Shown here: positions 26,574 through 35,451 of the stretch, in pieces | Position numbering within the stretch: the stretch's first letter is position 1 | Layout: the number at the start of each line of letters is the position of its first letter | Origin: Reyranella sp. | GTDB taxonomy: Bacteria; Pseudomonadota; Alphaproteobacteria; Reyranellales; Reyranellaceae | Length of the DNA stretch: 64,000 bases | Direction of reading: 5' to 3' | NCBI RefSeq assembly: GCF_004297265.1 | Contig: NZ_SCUT01000014.1 | Span: 19,116 to 83,115, forward strand | Position numbers and translations under genes: made by a program | Notes under the pieces: generated by a model | The model's input: only the letters and a program-made list of their open reading frames with translations | Told to the model about the DNA's origin: nothing | Database searches by the model: none

Positions 26574-27695
26574 TCACCACGGGCACCGACGGTCGGCACC
26601 GAACAGCGCGGCGAACTGCTGCGCCGAACAGGTCAACGGCCGATCGGCCGGCGGTCCGCCGACGGCACGCGAGAACTCGATCGTCCAGGCCGAGAAACCG
26701 GCCATGAAGAATCGGCCTACGCTTCCGACGATGGTATCCCCGTCCCCTTCCTCCAATCCGACGGCCTGCGGATACCAGGCGCCGCCCTGCACGATCTGCA
26801 GTGGCGGGCTCCAGGAGTCCGGATCCGCCGGATCGCGACTGAGGCTGACGTAGACGCCCTCCTGCACCAGGTCACCGGCGCCGCCGGCGGTGTGGTTGAG
26901 CAGCATGACGAAGGCGTCGAGCGTGCGATTGTAGTGCAGCGCCGGCCCCCAGAAGCCGTCGGGATCGGCATGGCACCAACCGCGCCGCATCGGCCAGATT
27001 GGCTTAGGCGGCAGCCTTTCGTCCGTCGACCAGCCTTCCCCGGTCCAGAGCGCGGGCGGTGCCGCGAGGTCCGAGATCGGCAGGCGCAGCACGGCTATTC
27101 CCTGCGCAAACTCGTCGGGATGGTAGCTGGAGAAGAAGACGTAGATCGACCGGCCGGCACGATCCGGCAGCGCGCTGAGGTCGCCATAGCCGCCGGCGAA
27201 GAATCCATTTCGCCAAGAGCGGTCGGCGAGCGCCGGTGGCAGGCGCAGGAGGTCGCCGCCGTAGCGCCACGTCAACCCGCCATCGTCCGATCGGGCTCGG
27301 CCCATATGAGGCATGAAGAGCTTCCCGGTGCCGCACGCCGGTGTTTCGGCGTGGAACCACCCATGGAGGGGGCCACCGGGCTCCTGCCAGATGGCTTCGA
27401 TCCACTTGCCGATCAGGGGCTCGGGATCGTCACGGAACGTCACCGCAACTGGCGGCTCATCGAACACGAGATCCCGTCGCCCGACCCGCCTCAGCGTGTG
27501 CCCGATGGGGTCGTAACGGGAAAAGAAGGCCACCGCCGAATCCTGGCCGATCCTGACCGGGCTGTTGCCGTCGGTACGCCAGCATGTCCGATCGTGCAAT
27601 GTGATGGGAGATGCCGCACGGAAGCGAACGTGCAGGTCGGCGTCACCCGCTGCGGCTACGCCCGTCTCGTCCACGAGTGACTTCACCCGCCGCAC
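26574..27695 (-). CDS. Predicted beta-propeller (sialidase/glycosidase-like) protein
   Basis: A protein of about 373 residues that I do not recognise as a characterised family. It has alternating Trp, Gly and Asp-rich strands and one clear Asp-box (RSDDGGLTWRYGG), a motif of sialidase-type beta-propellers, plus repeated blade-like segments (GKWIEAIWQEPGGPLHGWFH, DPDGFWGPALHYNRTLDAFV). No signal peptide is seen. It starts at a GTG directly after the GroEL stop; a second GTG three codons on has a better ribosome site. It is therefore in the GroEL operon and under the same FNR-like box. It may be a sugar-binding or glycosidase-like enzyme, unproven. Confidence 0.65.
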   Translation of the reverse strand: MRRVKSLVDETGVAAAGDADLHVRFRAASPITLHDRTCWRTDGNSPVRIGQDSAVAFFSRYDPIGHTLRRVGRRDLVFDEPPVAVTFRDDPEPLIGKWIEAIWQEPGGPLHGWFHAETPACGTGKLFMPHMGRARSDDGGLTWRYGGDLLRLPPALADRSWRNGFFAGGYGDLSALPDRAGRSIYVFFSSYHPDEFAQGIAVLRLPISDLAAPPALWTGEGWSTDERLPPKPIWPMRRGWCHADPDGFWGPALHYNRTLDAFVMLLNHTAGGAGDLVQEGVYVSLSRDPADPDSWSPPLQIVQGGAWYPQAVGLEEGDGDTIVGSVGRFFMAGFSAWTIEFSRAVGGPPADRPLTCSAQQFAALFGADRRCPW

Positions 27696-27696
27696 C

Positions 27697-29322
27697 TTAC
27701 ATCAGGCCCGGCTCGACCTCCCGCTCGTGTTCCTTCTTCGGTTCGGCGATCTCGGTCATGGTCGCCTCGCTCAGCAGCAGGATGCTGGCGACCGAGACGG
27801 CGTTCTCCAGCGCAATGCGCACGACCTTGGTGGGATCGATGATGCCGGCCTCGACGAGATCGACATACTGCTTGCGGGCCGCATCGAAACCCTGGTTGCC
27901 CTTCGATTCCAGCATCCGCGCGACCACGACACCGCCGTCCGCGGCCGAATTCTCCGCGATCTGGCGGGCGGGCGCCTCCAGGGCACGCCTCAGGATCTGG
28001 ATGCCCGTCCGCTCGTCACCCTCCGCCTTGGCTTCCTCGGCCGCAACGGCCTCGGTGCAGCGCAGGAGGGCGAGGCCACCCCCGGGAACGATGCCTTCCG
28101 CCACCGCCGCCTTGGTGGCGCTGATGGCGTCGTCGAGAGCTTCCTTCTTGGCCTTCATCTCGGACTCGGCGGGCGCGCCGACCTTAATCACGGCGACGCC
28201 GCCCGACAGCTTGGCGAGCCGCTCGCGCAGCTTCTCCTTGTCGTAGTCGCTGGTCGACGACTCGATCTCACGCCGGATGGCCGCGACCCGCGCGTCGATC
28301 GCATCCCGGGCGCCGCCGCCGCCTACGATCGTCGTGCGGTCCTTGTCGATGACGACGCGCTTGGCCGTGCCGAGGTCGTCGATCGACGCGCCCTCCAGCT
28401 TGAGGCCGAGTTCCTCCGAAATGACCTTGCCGCCAGTCAGGACGGCAACGTCCTGGAGTATCGCCTTGCGCCGGTCGCCGAATCCCGGCGCCTTCACCGC
28501 GCAGCAGCGCAGGGCGCCACGCAGCCCATTGACGATCAGCGTGGCAAGCGCGTCGCCTTCGATGTCCTCCGCGATCACCAGGAGAGGACGCCCCGTCTTC
28601 ACCATCTGGTCGAGAAGCGGGAGCATGTCCTTCAGTGCGGCGATCTTGTGGTCGCACAGAAGGATGCGGACATCCTCGAAGGCCGCCTCCATCCTCTCGG
28701 GATTGTTGATGAAGTAGGGCGACAGGAAACCGCGATCGAACTGCATGCCCTCGACGACCTCGAGCACCGTCTCCGTCGTCTTCGATTCCTCGACCGTGAT
28801 GACGCCGTCATTGCCGACCTTTTCCATGGCGTCCGCGACCATCTCCCCGATAGCCACGTCGTTGTGGGCGGAAATGGTTGCGACCTGCGCCTTCTCCTTC
28901 CGTGTCGTCACGGGCCGCGACATAAGCTTCAGCGCGCCGACGGCCGCCCGGGCGGCGCGATCGAGGCCGCGCTTGATGTCGATGGCACTCGCGCCGGCCG
29001 TCACGTTGCGCACGCCGTCGGCAAGCAACGCGTGCGCCAGGATCGTGGAGCCCGACGTGCCGTCGCCGACCACTTCGGCGGTCCGCTCCGCCGCCTGCCG
29101 CAGCATCTGGGCGCCGAGGTTCTCTTCCGGATCCTTGAGCTGGATTTCCTTGGCGATGGTCACCCCGTCGTTGCAGACCAGCGGCGCGCCCCAGCTCTTC
29201 TGGATGAGCACCGATTTCGATTTGGGTCCGAGGGTGACGCGAACGGCATCGGCCAGTTGAGTGGCGCCGCGCAGAATCTTCTCGCGCGCGGCCGCACGGA
29301 ACATCACATGCTTGAAGGCCAT
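27697..29322 (-). CDS. groEL: GroEL/Cpn60 chaperonin paralogue
   Basis: A 541-residue type I chaperonin subunit. It has the ATP-site elements [34 protein letters not shown] and [15 protein letters not shown]. The sequence departs from housekeeping Gro[10 protein letters not shown] replaces GDGTTTAT, and the C-terminus ends EREVEPGLM without the usual GGM repeats. No groES gene is adjacent. An FNR-like box lies 62 bp upstream, so it is probably a condition-specific copy, as alphaproteobacteria often carry several. It is divergent from a UspA/Pcm operon and precedes a propeller-like gene by one base. Confidence 0.93.
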   Translation of the reverse strand: MAFKHVMFRAAAREKILRGATQLADAVRVTLGPKSKSVLIQKSWGAPLVCNDGVTIAKEIQLKDPEENLGAQMLRQAAERTAEVVGDGTSGSTILAHALLADGVRNVTAGASAIDIKRGLDRAARAAVGALKLMSRPVTTRKEKAQVATISAHNDVAIGEMVADAMEKVGNDGVITVEESKTTETVLEVVEGMQFDRGFLSPYFINNPERMEAAFEDVRILLCDHKIAALKDMLPLLDQMVKTGRPLLVIAEDIEGDALATLIVNGLRGALRCCAVKAPGFGDRRKAILQDVAVLTGGKVISEELGLKLEGASIDDLGTAKRVVIDKDRTTIVGGGGARDAIDARVAAIRREIESSTSDYDKEKLRERLAKLSGGVAVIKVGAPAESEMKAKKEALDDAISATKAAVAEGIVPGGGLALLRCTEAVAAEEAKAEGDERTGIQILRRALEAPARQIAENSAADGGVVVARMLESKGNQGFDAARKQYVDLVEAGIIDPTKVVRIALENAVSVASILLLSEATMTEIAEPKKEHEREVEPGLM

Positions 29323-29384
29323 GACTGTCCTCCGATTCGAAGCTGCCTGTCGATGCAGGCTAGACTGGGTCGCCTCAGCCCGAC

Positions 29385-29398
29385 CTGATCTATGTCAA
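29385..29398. promoter_or_regulatory. FNR/FixK-type box of the groEL operon
   Basis: cTGATctatGTCAA, one half-site with a C for T change at the first base, 62 bp before the groEL start in the divergent groEL/uspA gap. A second box serving the other gene lies 21 bp further. Confidence 0.62.
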
Positions 29399-29419
29399 TC
29401 CGCGCCACCGCCGGAAGGA

Positions 29420-29433
29420 TTGATCCATGTCAA
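29420..29433. promoter_or_regulatory. FNR/FixK-type box of the uspA-pcm operon
   Basis: TTGATccatGTCAA, both half-sites intact, 57 bp before the uspA start. Two separate boxes in one 168-bp divergent gap let each operon have its own activator site. Confidence 0.7.
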
Positions 29434-29490
29434 TAAGCGAGCATCCCTGCTGCGATATCATTCCAAGGTTGCAATCGGGAGGATCAGAAC

Positions 29491-29928
29491 ATGTTCAAGC
29501 ATATCCTCATTCCCACGGATGGCTCGGCGCTTTCGACGATGGCCATTCAGAAAGCCCTGCAATTGGCTCGCGACGCCCAGGCAAAGGTTACCGTCATCAC
29601 CGTCATGGAGCCATTCCACATCTTCTCCATGGACAGCACGCAGCTCGCGGACACGCGGTCCGCCTACGCGAAGCATGCCGGAGAAGCCGCCGAGCACTGC
29701 CTGGAGGGAGCGAAGCGGCAAGCCGAGGTGCTCGGCGTCCCGTGTGAGGCAATCCACGTCGAGCATGCCATGCCGTACAAGGCCATCATCGACACCGCGG
29801 TGGCGAAGGGCTGCGACCTGATCGCCATGGCTTCGCATGGTCGCCGCGGCGCCGCCGCCCTGATTCTCGGAAGCGAAACCGTGAAGGTGTTGACGCACAG
29901 TTCCATACCGGTCCTCGTCTATCGTTGA
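29491..29928 (+). CDS. Universal stress protein (UspA family)
   Basis: A 145-residue cytosolic stress protein. The N-terminal strand FKHILIPTDGSALSTMAIQK and the ATP-binding motif GRRGAAALILGSETVKVL (G-x2-G-x9-G-S/T) are both conserved, so it should belong to the ATP-binding UspA group. Such proteins support survival under starvation, oxygen limitation or redox stress. It is the first gene of an operon with pcm (49 bp gap). An FNR-like box 57 bp upstream suggests induction when oxygen falls. Confidence 0.93.
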   Translation: MFKHILIPTDGSALSTMAIQKALQLARDAQAKVTVITVMEPFHIFSMDSTQLADTRSAYAKHAGEAAEHCLEGAKRQAEVLGVPCEAIHVEHAMPYKAIIDTAVAKGCDLIAMASHGRRGAAALILGSETVKVLTHSSIPVLVYR

Positions 29929-29977
29929 GGATCGGCTATCGATGCCGCTCAGGTTGCGGCGGGCGGAGGGTCGCGCG

Positions 29978-30667
29978 ATGAAATGGATCAATCCGTATCT
30001 CGAGCCCCGCGAACGCATGGTTCGCGACCAGATTGCCGGCCGGGGCGTTCACGATAGGCGCGTTCTCGACGCCATGCTTCACGTTCCGCGGGAGGCCTTC
30101 GTGCCCGAGGAGTGCCGCCCGGCCGCCTATTCCGACCAACCACTCGCCATCGGCGAGGGTCAGACCATCTCGCAGCCCTACATCGTCGCCGCGATGCTCC
30201 AAGCCCTGGGACTGGAGGGAGGCGAGCGCGTGCTGGAAATCGGCACGGGCTCGGGCTACGGCGCCGCCGTCCTCGCCCACATCGCCCGCGCCGTGCATAC
30301 GATCGAGCGCATTCCGGCCCTGGCCAGGGCAGCCCGCGAGACGCTCAGGCGGTTGGGATACGACAGCGTGGACGTGGTCGAAGGCGACGGCACGCTGGGC
30401 TGGGATCGCGCCGCCCCCTACGATGCGATCGTCGCAACCGCCCACGGGCCGGGCATCCCGCCCTCCCTACGGGCTCAGCTCCGCCCGGGCGGACGGCTGG
30501 TCATGCCCGTGGCCGACAAGGACAAGGGGCAGATGCTCGTCCGGGTGGTCAGGGCAGGCGACGGCCACGACCGGATGGATCACCTCGAGCCGGTGCGGTT
30601 CGTTCCGCTCGTTGGCGCACAGGGTTGGCCCGAAGGCGACGCGCGAGGCTCGATCGATCTCCCCTGA
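29978..30667 (+). CDS. pcm: Protein-L-isoaspartate O-methyltransferase
   Basis: A 229-residue SAM-dependent methyltransferase that tags isoaspartyl residues in aged proteins for repair. The characteristic N-terminal region RDQIAGRGVHDRRVLDAML and PREAFVPEE, the cofactor motif VLEIGTGSGYGAAVLA, and the closing LRPGGRLVMPV are seen. GGAGGG at seven bases before the ATG supports this start; an ATG twelve codons earlier is possible. Second gene after uspA, under the same FNR-like box. Convergent with the exported-protein gene at 30672, with four bases between stops. Confidence 0.92.
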   Translation: MKWINPYLEPRERMVRDQIAGRGVHDRRVLDAMLHVPREAFVPEECRPAAYSDQPLAIGEGQTISQPYIVAAMLQALGLEGGERVLEIGTGSGYGAAVLAHIARAVHTIERIPALARAARETLRRLGYDSVDVVEGDGTLGWDRAAPYDAIVATAHGPGIPPSLRAQLRPGGRLVMPVADKDKGQMLVRVVRAGDGHDRMDHLEPVRFVPLVGAQGWPEGDARGSIDLP

Positions 30668-30671
30668 AGGG

Positions 30672-31301
30672 TCAGCGGCGCGGGCTCGCAAGCGCGACGT
30701 TCTGTGGCGCCGGCCCCGTGGCGCAGCGGCGCACCGCGGCAACGACCTTGCCGCGCGTTCCGGCAGGGCCGGCCTGAAGGTCGACCACCGCCCCGCCGTC
30801 GAAGGCCTCGGGCCGCCCCACCGGTTCGGCGACGAGGTCGAAGTTCAGCCGCATCGTCGTTCCCTGCTCGATTGCATCGAGCAGGTGCTCTGAAAGGCCC
30901 GGGAACATTTCCCGGGTTTCATCGCTCAGCACGACATGGTCTTCGGCGAACAGCAGACCGACCGGAAAGACATGGTCGTCGATGACGATCTCGGCACGCG
31001 GGTCGGCTTTGGCCCGTCCCGCCGCCACGCCGTCGGGCATCAAGGGGCCATCGTTCGTCAAATAGAGCTGGAGCTGCAGGACGCGGCCGTCATCCACCTG
31101 TTCGCAGGCGAGCACCACGACGTCGAGATTAAGATTGCGGCTGCGCGGTTCGATTACCGCGTAGCTCGGCGCGTCGACACCCTGCTCTGCGGTCCAGCCC
31201 GCGTTCACGTCCAAGCCACCCGCGAGAACCGGGACGAGGCACAGCCTGGTCACGAGGCCTGCCATCAGGGCCGTTCGCACAATCCGTCGCAAAGCCTGCA
31301 T
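30672..31301 (-). CDS. Exported protein of unknown function
   Basis: A 209-residue protein not recognised as a named family. An N-terminal Arg-rich and hydrophobic stretch (RRIVRTALMAGLVTRLCLVP) reads as a signal peptide or anchor. The middle is rich in beta-type sequence (LDVVVLACEQVDDGRVLQLQ, LYLTNDGPLMPDGVAA) and has the pattern PRAEIVIDDHVFPVGLLF. Its start lies 57 bp downstream of an FNR-like box, and it is divergent from a second exported-protein gene with its own box. This suggests a pair of envelope proteins induced together under low oxygen, but the function is open. Confidence 0.6.
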   Translation of the reverse strand: MQALRRIVRTALMAGLVTRLCLVPVLAGGLDVNAGWTAEQGVDAPSYAVIEPRSRNLNLDVVVLACEQVDDGRVLQLQLYLTNDGPLMPDGVAAGRAKADPRAEIVIDDHVFPVGLLFAEDHVVLSDETREMFPGLSEHLLDAIEQGTTMRLNFDLVAEPVGRPEAFDGGAVVDLQAGPAGTRGKVVAAVRRCATGPAPQNVALASPRR

Positions 31302-31358
31302 GATGGATGATCCTTCCCGCGTTCGACCTCACGCTAGCCGGGATTCGCGTGACCAGGG

Positions 31359-31372
31359 CTGATCCAGATCAA
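31359..31372. promoter_or_regulatory. FNR/FixK-type box of the 30672-31301 gene
   Basis: cTGATccagATCAA, a close match to TTGAT-N4-ATCAA, 57 bp before the start of the minus-strand exported-protein gene. Confidence 0.65.
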
Positions 31373-31405
31373 ACCGGCGCCGGGTCGGCGGATCGCCTTC
31401 ACCCG

Positions 31406-31419
31406 TTGATGCAGGTCAA
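31406..31419. promoter_or_regulatory. FNR/FixK-type box of the 31488-32198 gene
   Basis: TTGATgcagGTCAA, both half-sites intact, 68 bp before the GTG start of the plus-strand YscW-like gene. This repeats the two-box layout seen between groEL and uspA. Confidence 0.7.
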
Positions 31420-31487
31420 TGAAGTGGCACGAAAGGCAGGCAGGCTGAGCCATCGAAATCCGCCATTCGCCTGCTGAGGGCCGTCCC

Positions 31488-32198
31488 GTGTCCATCCATC
31501 GGCTTCTTCCCGCCCTGCTCGCCGCTTCCATCGTCCATCCCGCGCTGGCGGACCCTATTGGTGGCATCTCCACCCCGATGCTCTCCCGGTGCGCCGGGAA
31601 GGCCGGCCTGGAGACTCGGCAGTCGGACGCAGCTTTCGGGCTGCTCGCCCTCGACGGTGTTCCCTGGCTCTCGATCGAACGAACGGACGAGGCGGTGGGA
31701 ATCCAGCCGATCATGACCACGGTGACGGGAACCGGATCGCGGCACCGCCGGAACGGCACCTCGGTCCCGTTCCGCTTCACCTGCGTACTCGACGTCAATG
31801 GGCAGGCCCTGATGTTCTACGCCAGCCACCTCATGCCCAACCTGGGGGATGCCCTGCCGCCGGCGACGGTCGTCAGCGGCACGGCCACACTGGCCGAGAA
31901 GACCCCGCTGCCACGGGGTGTGGAGCTGCAGATCCAGCTGTTCGACGTCGCCCGTTCGGCGGAGGGCGAACTGCTTGCCGAACAGGTGGTGCGCAGCGGC
32001 TGGCAGGTTCCGATTCCCTTCGCCCTGCGCCTGCCTGGGACGTTCTCATCCGAAGGACGCAAGCTGATCCTCACGGCGCGGCTACTGATGTCCCGTCAGG
32101 TCCAGTACCGGCTGCCAAGTCCTCGCGTCCTGACCGACCGGGAACTCCTTGCCCCGGTCGTCCTCGTGCTCGAAAAACCCGAAGCCAAAGGCCCCTGA
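31488..32198 (+). CDS. Exported YbaY/YscW-domain protein
   Basis: A 236-residue secreted or periplasmic protein with a GTG start. A signal peptide ends near AALA-DP (residue about 22). The C-terminal domain (about 125-230) resembles the YbaY/YscW family (VVSGTATLAEKTPLPRGVEL, QIQLFDVARS, PIPFALRLPGTFSSEGRK). YscW is a type III secretion pilotin, but most members, such as YbaY, are of unknown role and no secretion system lies here. The N-terminal domain (about 25-120) is unrecognised and holds two cysteines. An FNR-like box lies 68 bp upstream. Confidence 0.75.
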   Translation: MSIHRLLPALLAASIVHPALADPIGGISTPMLSRCAGKAGLETRQSDAAFGLLALDGVPWLSIERTDEAVGIQPIMTTVTGTGSRHRRNGTSVPFRFTCVLDVNGQALMFYASHLMPNLGDALPPATVVSGTATLAEKTPLPRGVELQIQLFDVARSAEGELLAEQVVRSGWQVPIPFALRLPGTFSSEGRKLILTARLLMSRQVQYRLPSPRVLTDRELLAPVVLVLEKPEAKGP

Positions 32199-32209
32199 CA
32201 AACCCCGCC

Positions 32210-32905
32210 CTAGACGCCCATGCCGACAGCGGCGGGCATCGAGCGCAGGTGACTCTTGACCCTCTTCACGCCGGCAACATTCTCGGCCGCCACGCGGTAG
32301 GCCTTCCGGACTTCCTCGCCTTCGACGAAGCCCCAGAGATGGACCACGCCGTCGCTGACGACGACATTCACGGGCCACCGCGACTTCCAGGCCTGCTTGT
32401 CGAACACCTCGACGACGGCCTCGCGGAGCCGCTTGTCGTCGGGCAGTCCAACGGCCCCCTCCGGCTCGCGCGACAGGAGTGCGCCGAGCAGATTGGCGCG
32501 GCTCACGATGCCCACGAGCTTGTTATCCCGCACGATCGGGATGCGCTTCACGCGGTGCTTCTCGATCAGCTCGACGAGTTCGCCCAAGGTGGCTTCGTCG
32601 CTGGCCGTGACGACCTCGCGGGTCATGACGTCCGCGACCTTCCGGGCATGCGTGGAGACGAAATCCCTGGCGGCCGTCGCTTCACTGCCGAGCAGGCGCT
32701 GCAGCCAGGACTTCCGCGGGGCCGTTTCGATCTCGGCGCGATGGATGAGATCGGCTTCGCTCACGATTCCAAGGACGTTGCCCTGGTCATTGACGACCGG
32801 CGCCGCGCTCACCCCCGACCCGAGCAGGAGTTCGGCGGCGTCGAATACCGTTTCCTTGACGTTCACGCAGACGATGCTTTCGGTCATGATGTCCTTGGCG
32901 CGCAT
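32210..32905 (-). CDS. CBS-pair and BON domain protein
   Basis: A 231-residue cytosolic protein. Two CBS domains span about 7-58 (IMTESIVCVNVKETVFDAAE, GVSAAPVVNDQGNVLGIV) and 92-145 (VADVMTREVVTASDEATLGE, VKRIPIVRDNKLVGIVSR), and a BON domain occupies about 156-222. CBS pairs bind adenine nucleotides and often sense energy state; BON domains contact lipid or protein partners. AAGGAG lies just before the chosen start; an upstream in-frame extension would cover the promoter. A degenerate FNR-like box lies 59 bp upstream. Convergent with the YscW-like gene, 11 bp between stops. Confidence 0.9.
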   Translation of the reverse strand: MRAKDIMTESIVCVNVKETVFDAAELLLGSGVSAAPVVNDQGNVLGIVSEADLIHRAEIETAPRKSWLQRLLGSEATAARDFVSTHARKVADVMTREVVTASDEATLGELVELIEKHRVKRIPIVRDNKLVGIVSRANLLGALLSREPEGAVGLPDDKRLREAVVEVFDKQAWKSRWPVNVVVSDGVVHLWGFVEGEEVRKAYRVAAENVAGVKRVKSHLRSMPAAVGMGV

Positions 32906-32964
32906 TTCCAGCTCCTTTTGGTGCTCCACGGGTCTGACAATCGCGTCGGTTGCAGCGGGTCGCA

Positions 32965-32978
32965 TTGCGCCATGTCAA
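32965..32978. promoter_or_regulatory. Degenerate FNR/FixK-type box of the CBS-BON gene
   Basis: TTGcgccatGTCAA, with one perfect half-site and two mismatches (CG for AT) in the other, 59 bp before the CBS-BON start. Spacing equals that of the other boxes, which supports it. Confidence 0.45.
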
Positions 32979-33025
32979 AAGGTCGCCGGTGAGGACGTCA
33001 ACGGACGGTCGCTTGACATCAAGAT

Positions 33026-33067
33026 ATGAACTGAGGTTCACTACTAAAATAGTGAACCTATGTTCAT
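33026..33067. promoter_or_regulatory. Large palindromic operator upstream of the TetR gene
   Basis: Two 18-bp arms flank a CTAAAA spacer. The left arm reads ATGAACTGAGGTTCACTA and the right arm is its inverse except for two positions. The core AGGTTCACTA / TAGTGAACCT is perfect. It ends 18 bp before the GTG of the TetR gene, so it should overlap the promoter and be the site for that repressor. A TTGACA element (33013-33018) lies just beyond. Confidence 0.65.
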
Positions 33068-33085
33068 CCTTTTGAGCGAGGGAAT

Positions 33086-33712
33086 GTGGTCTACCGGCGA
33101 ACGGAGAACGCCGCCCAACGGCTGGCGGACAAGCGCGCGCGCATCCTGAAGGCTGCGCGCGATCTCGTGGCCGAAGGCGGATGGGCCGCCGCCCAGATGG
33201 ATCATGTCGCGGACAAGGCCGGCGTCGCGACCGGTACCGTCTATCGCTACTGGCCGTCGAAGACCGAGCTGTGTGTGGAGATCGTGGCGACCGTCTCCGC
33301 CCGGGAGGTCGGGATCGTGAAGGCCGTGGCCGACCGGAAGAGTCCGCCGATCGAGAAGCTGTCTGCAGCCATCCACACGTTTGCCAGCCGGGCCCTCCGC
33401 GGCCGTCGCCTGGCCTATGCCCTGATCGCCGAACCGGTGGATCCCGAAGTCGAGGCCGTGCGTCTCGAATACCGGGCGCAGCTCGCGCACTGCTTCGACC
33501 GCATCGTGCGCGAGGGCATCATGCGCGGCATCTTTCCGCGGCTCGATCCCGCGGTCGCCGCCGCGTGCATCGTCGGCGCCTTCATGGAGGCGCTGATCGG
33601 CCCGCTGGCGCCGGCCAAAGGCACAGGTTCGCGCGCGAACAAGCACCTGATCGAACAGATCACCCAGTTCTGCCTGCGCGCCAGCGTGGGCTCCCCGGCA
33701 GGAAAGCCATGA
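33086..33712 (+). CDS. TetR-family regulator of the acyl-CoA operon
   Basis: A 208-residue regulator. The N-terminal helix-turn-helix (about 15-60) shows KRARILKAARDLVAEGGWAA, HVADKAGVATGTVYRYWPSK and TELCVEIV. The C-terminal ligand domain is not assignable. GAGGGA precedes a GTG start. Its stop overlaps the ATG of the AidB-type gene (ATGA), making it the first gene of a five-gene operon, and a palindrome upstream is its probable operator. An acyl-CoA may be the ligand, by analogy with similar operons. Confidence 0.88.
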   Translation: MVYRRTENAAQRLADKRARILKAARDLVAEGGWAAAQMDHVADKAGVATGTVYRYWPSKTELCVEIVATVSAREVGIVKAVADRKSPPIEKLSAAIHTFASRALRGRRLAYALIAEPVDPEVEAVRLEYRAQLAHCFDRIVREGIMRGIFPRLDPAVAAACIVGAFMEALIGPLAPAKGTGSRANKHLIEQITQFCLRASVGSPAGKP

Positions 33713-35451
33713 ACGAACGTGCAGCAGCCATGACCGCCGACCCGTTCGGGCGCTTTCCCTCCCTGCCGTCGGAAGGCTACGCCACGCATGAGGTGATGAA
33801 CCAGGCGACGCCGCTCACCGGCCACAACGCCTTCACCGGCGACCGCCTGCTGACCGAGATCGCCCGCCGCGAGAAGCTCGGCTGGGCGGACGGGCTGCTG
33901 ACCGACGCCGGCGCAACGGTGGCGAGCGCACACGTGGCCAAACTGGCGCGCGACGCCAACCGCGTCCTGCCCGAACTCAGGAGCCACGACCGCTTCGGCA
34001 ACCGCATCGATCAGATCGAATTCCATCCGGCATGGCACGAGCTGATGTCGCTGGCGATCGGCCACGGCACACATTCTCTGGCCTGGACGACCCGTCAACC
34101 CGGCGCCCACGTCGCCCGGGGCCTCCTGTCCTACCTCTGGAATCAAGGGGAGAACGGCATTTGCTGCCCGCTCGGCATGACCTACTCGGCGGTCCCGGCG
34201 CTGCGCCTGCAGCCCGAGCTCGCCTCGGTCTGGGAGCCTTTCATCCTCTCGACACGATACGACGCGACCCCCGCCCCCTTGCATGCCAAGACCGGCGGCA
34301 CGGTGGGCATGACCTTGACCGAGAAGCAGGCAGGCTCGGACCTGCGCGCGACGCAAACCACCGCGCGCCCCGCCGGGCCACGACGCGGGCCGGGGGAGGC
34401 CTACCTGATCGACGGGCACAAGTGGTTCTTCTCGGTGCCCCACAGCGACGTCTTCGTCACCCTGGCGCAGACCGATCGCGGCCTCTCCTGTTTCCTCCTG
34501 CCGGGCTGGCTGTCCGACGGCTCGCGCAATCGCCTCATGATCCAGCGCCTCAAGGACAAGTGCGGCAACAAGTCGAACGCCTCGAGCGAGATCGAGTATC
34601 GTGGCGCGCTCGGCTGGCTGGTCGGCGAAGAAGGCCAGGGCGTGAAGGCGGCCCTGGCCATGACCCATCTGACGCGGCTTGATTTCGCCATCGGGTCGGC
34701 CGGCCTGATGCGCCGCGCCCTCTCCGAAGCCATCCACCACACGACGGGACGGCGCGCCTTCCAGCGCTCGCTGATCGACCAGCCACTGATGCAGAACGTG
34801 ATCGCCGACATGGCGCTGGAAGTCGAGGCGGCCACCCTGCTCGCCTTCAGACTGGCGCGCGCGGTCGACGACGAACAGGCCGGCGATGCGGCGGCCGCCC
34901 TGCTGGTACGCATCGGCACGCCGGTCGGCAAATACTGGAACTGCAAGCGCGCCGTCGGCGTGGTGCACGAGGCCCTCGAGTGCCACGGCGGCAACGGCTT
35001 CGTCGAGGAGGGACCGATGGCGCGGCTCTATCGCGAGGCGCCGCTCAACGGCATCTGGGAAGGCAGTGGCAACATCATTGCGCTCGATGTCCTGCGCGCC
35101 GCCGCGAGGTCGCCGCAGAGCGTGCCCGCCTTCCTCGACGAGGTGCGACTGGCCGAGGGCGGCGACCGGCACCTCGACCGGACGATCGACCGCCTCGAGG
35201 CGGAGTTGCGTCGGCCGGAGGAGCACGAGGCGCGGGCGCGCCGCATCGTGGAAAAGATGGCGGTCGCGCTGCAGGCGAGCCTGCTCATCCGCTTTTCCCC
35301 CTCGGCCGTGGCCGACGCCTTCTGCGCGACGCGGCTGAACGACGATGGCGGCGCCGTCTATGGCAGCCTGCCAGCCGGTTTCGACCAGCGCGCCATCGTC
35401 GAACGCGCGCGGATGGCCCCATCGGCCGAGGCGGGCGATGCCGGACTTTAA
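33709..35451 (+). CDS. AidB-type acyl-CoA dehydrogenase
   Basis: A 580-residue flavoenzyme. The AidB-type N-terminal extension (FPSLPSEGYATHEVMNQATP, TGHNAFTGDRLLTEIARREK) precedes the acyl-CoA dehydrogenase core (VGMTLTEKQAGSDLRATQTT, KWFFSVPHSDVFVT) and the C-terminal motif ECHGGNGFVEEGPMARLY, APLNGIWEGSGN. AidB itself binds DNA with weak isovaleryl-CoA activity. Here the operon with CoA ligase, SDR and cupin genes favours a catabolic dehydrogenase. Start codon overlaps the TetR stop. The SDR gene overlaps its end by 14 bp. Confidence 0.88.
   Translation: MNERAAAMTADPFGRFPSLPSEGYATHEVMNQATPLTGHNAFTGDRLLTEIARREKLGWADGLLTDAGATVASAHVAKLARDANRVLPELRSHDRFGNRIDQIEFHPAWHELMSLAIGHGTHSLAWTTRQPGAHVARGLLSYLWNQGENGICCPLGMTYSAVPALRLQPELASVWEPFILSTRYDATPAPLHAKTGGTVGMTLTEKQAGSDLRATQTTARPAGPRRGPGEAYLIDGHKWFFSVPHSDVFVTLAQTDRGLSCFLLPGWLSDGSRNRLMIQRLKDKCGNKSNASSEIEYRGALGWLVGEEGQGVKAALAMTHLTRLDFAIGSAGLMRRALSEAIHHTTGRRAFQRSLIDQPLMQNVIADMALEVEAATLLAFRLARAVDDEQAGDAAAALLVRIGTPVGKYWNCKRAVGVVHEALECHGGNGFVEEGPMARLYREAPLNGIWEGSGNIIALDVLRAAARSPQSVPAFLDEVRLAEGGDRHLDRTIDRLEAELRRPEEHEARARRIVEKMAVALQASLLIRFSPSAVADAFCATRLNDDGGAVYGSLPAGFDQRAIVERARMAPSAEAGDAGL

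Noticed and set aside
31488..32198. Type III secretion pilotin on the basis of the YscW-like domain
   Set aside because: No secretion-system genes are in the window, and most members of this domain family, like YbaY, are unrelated to secretion.
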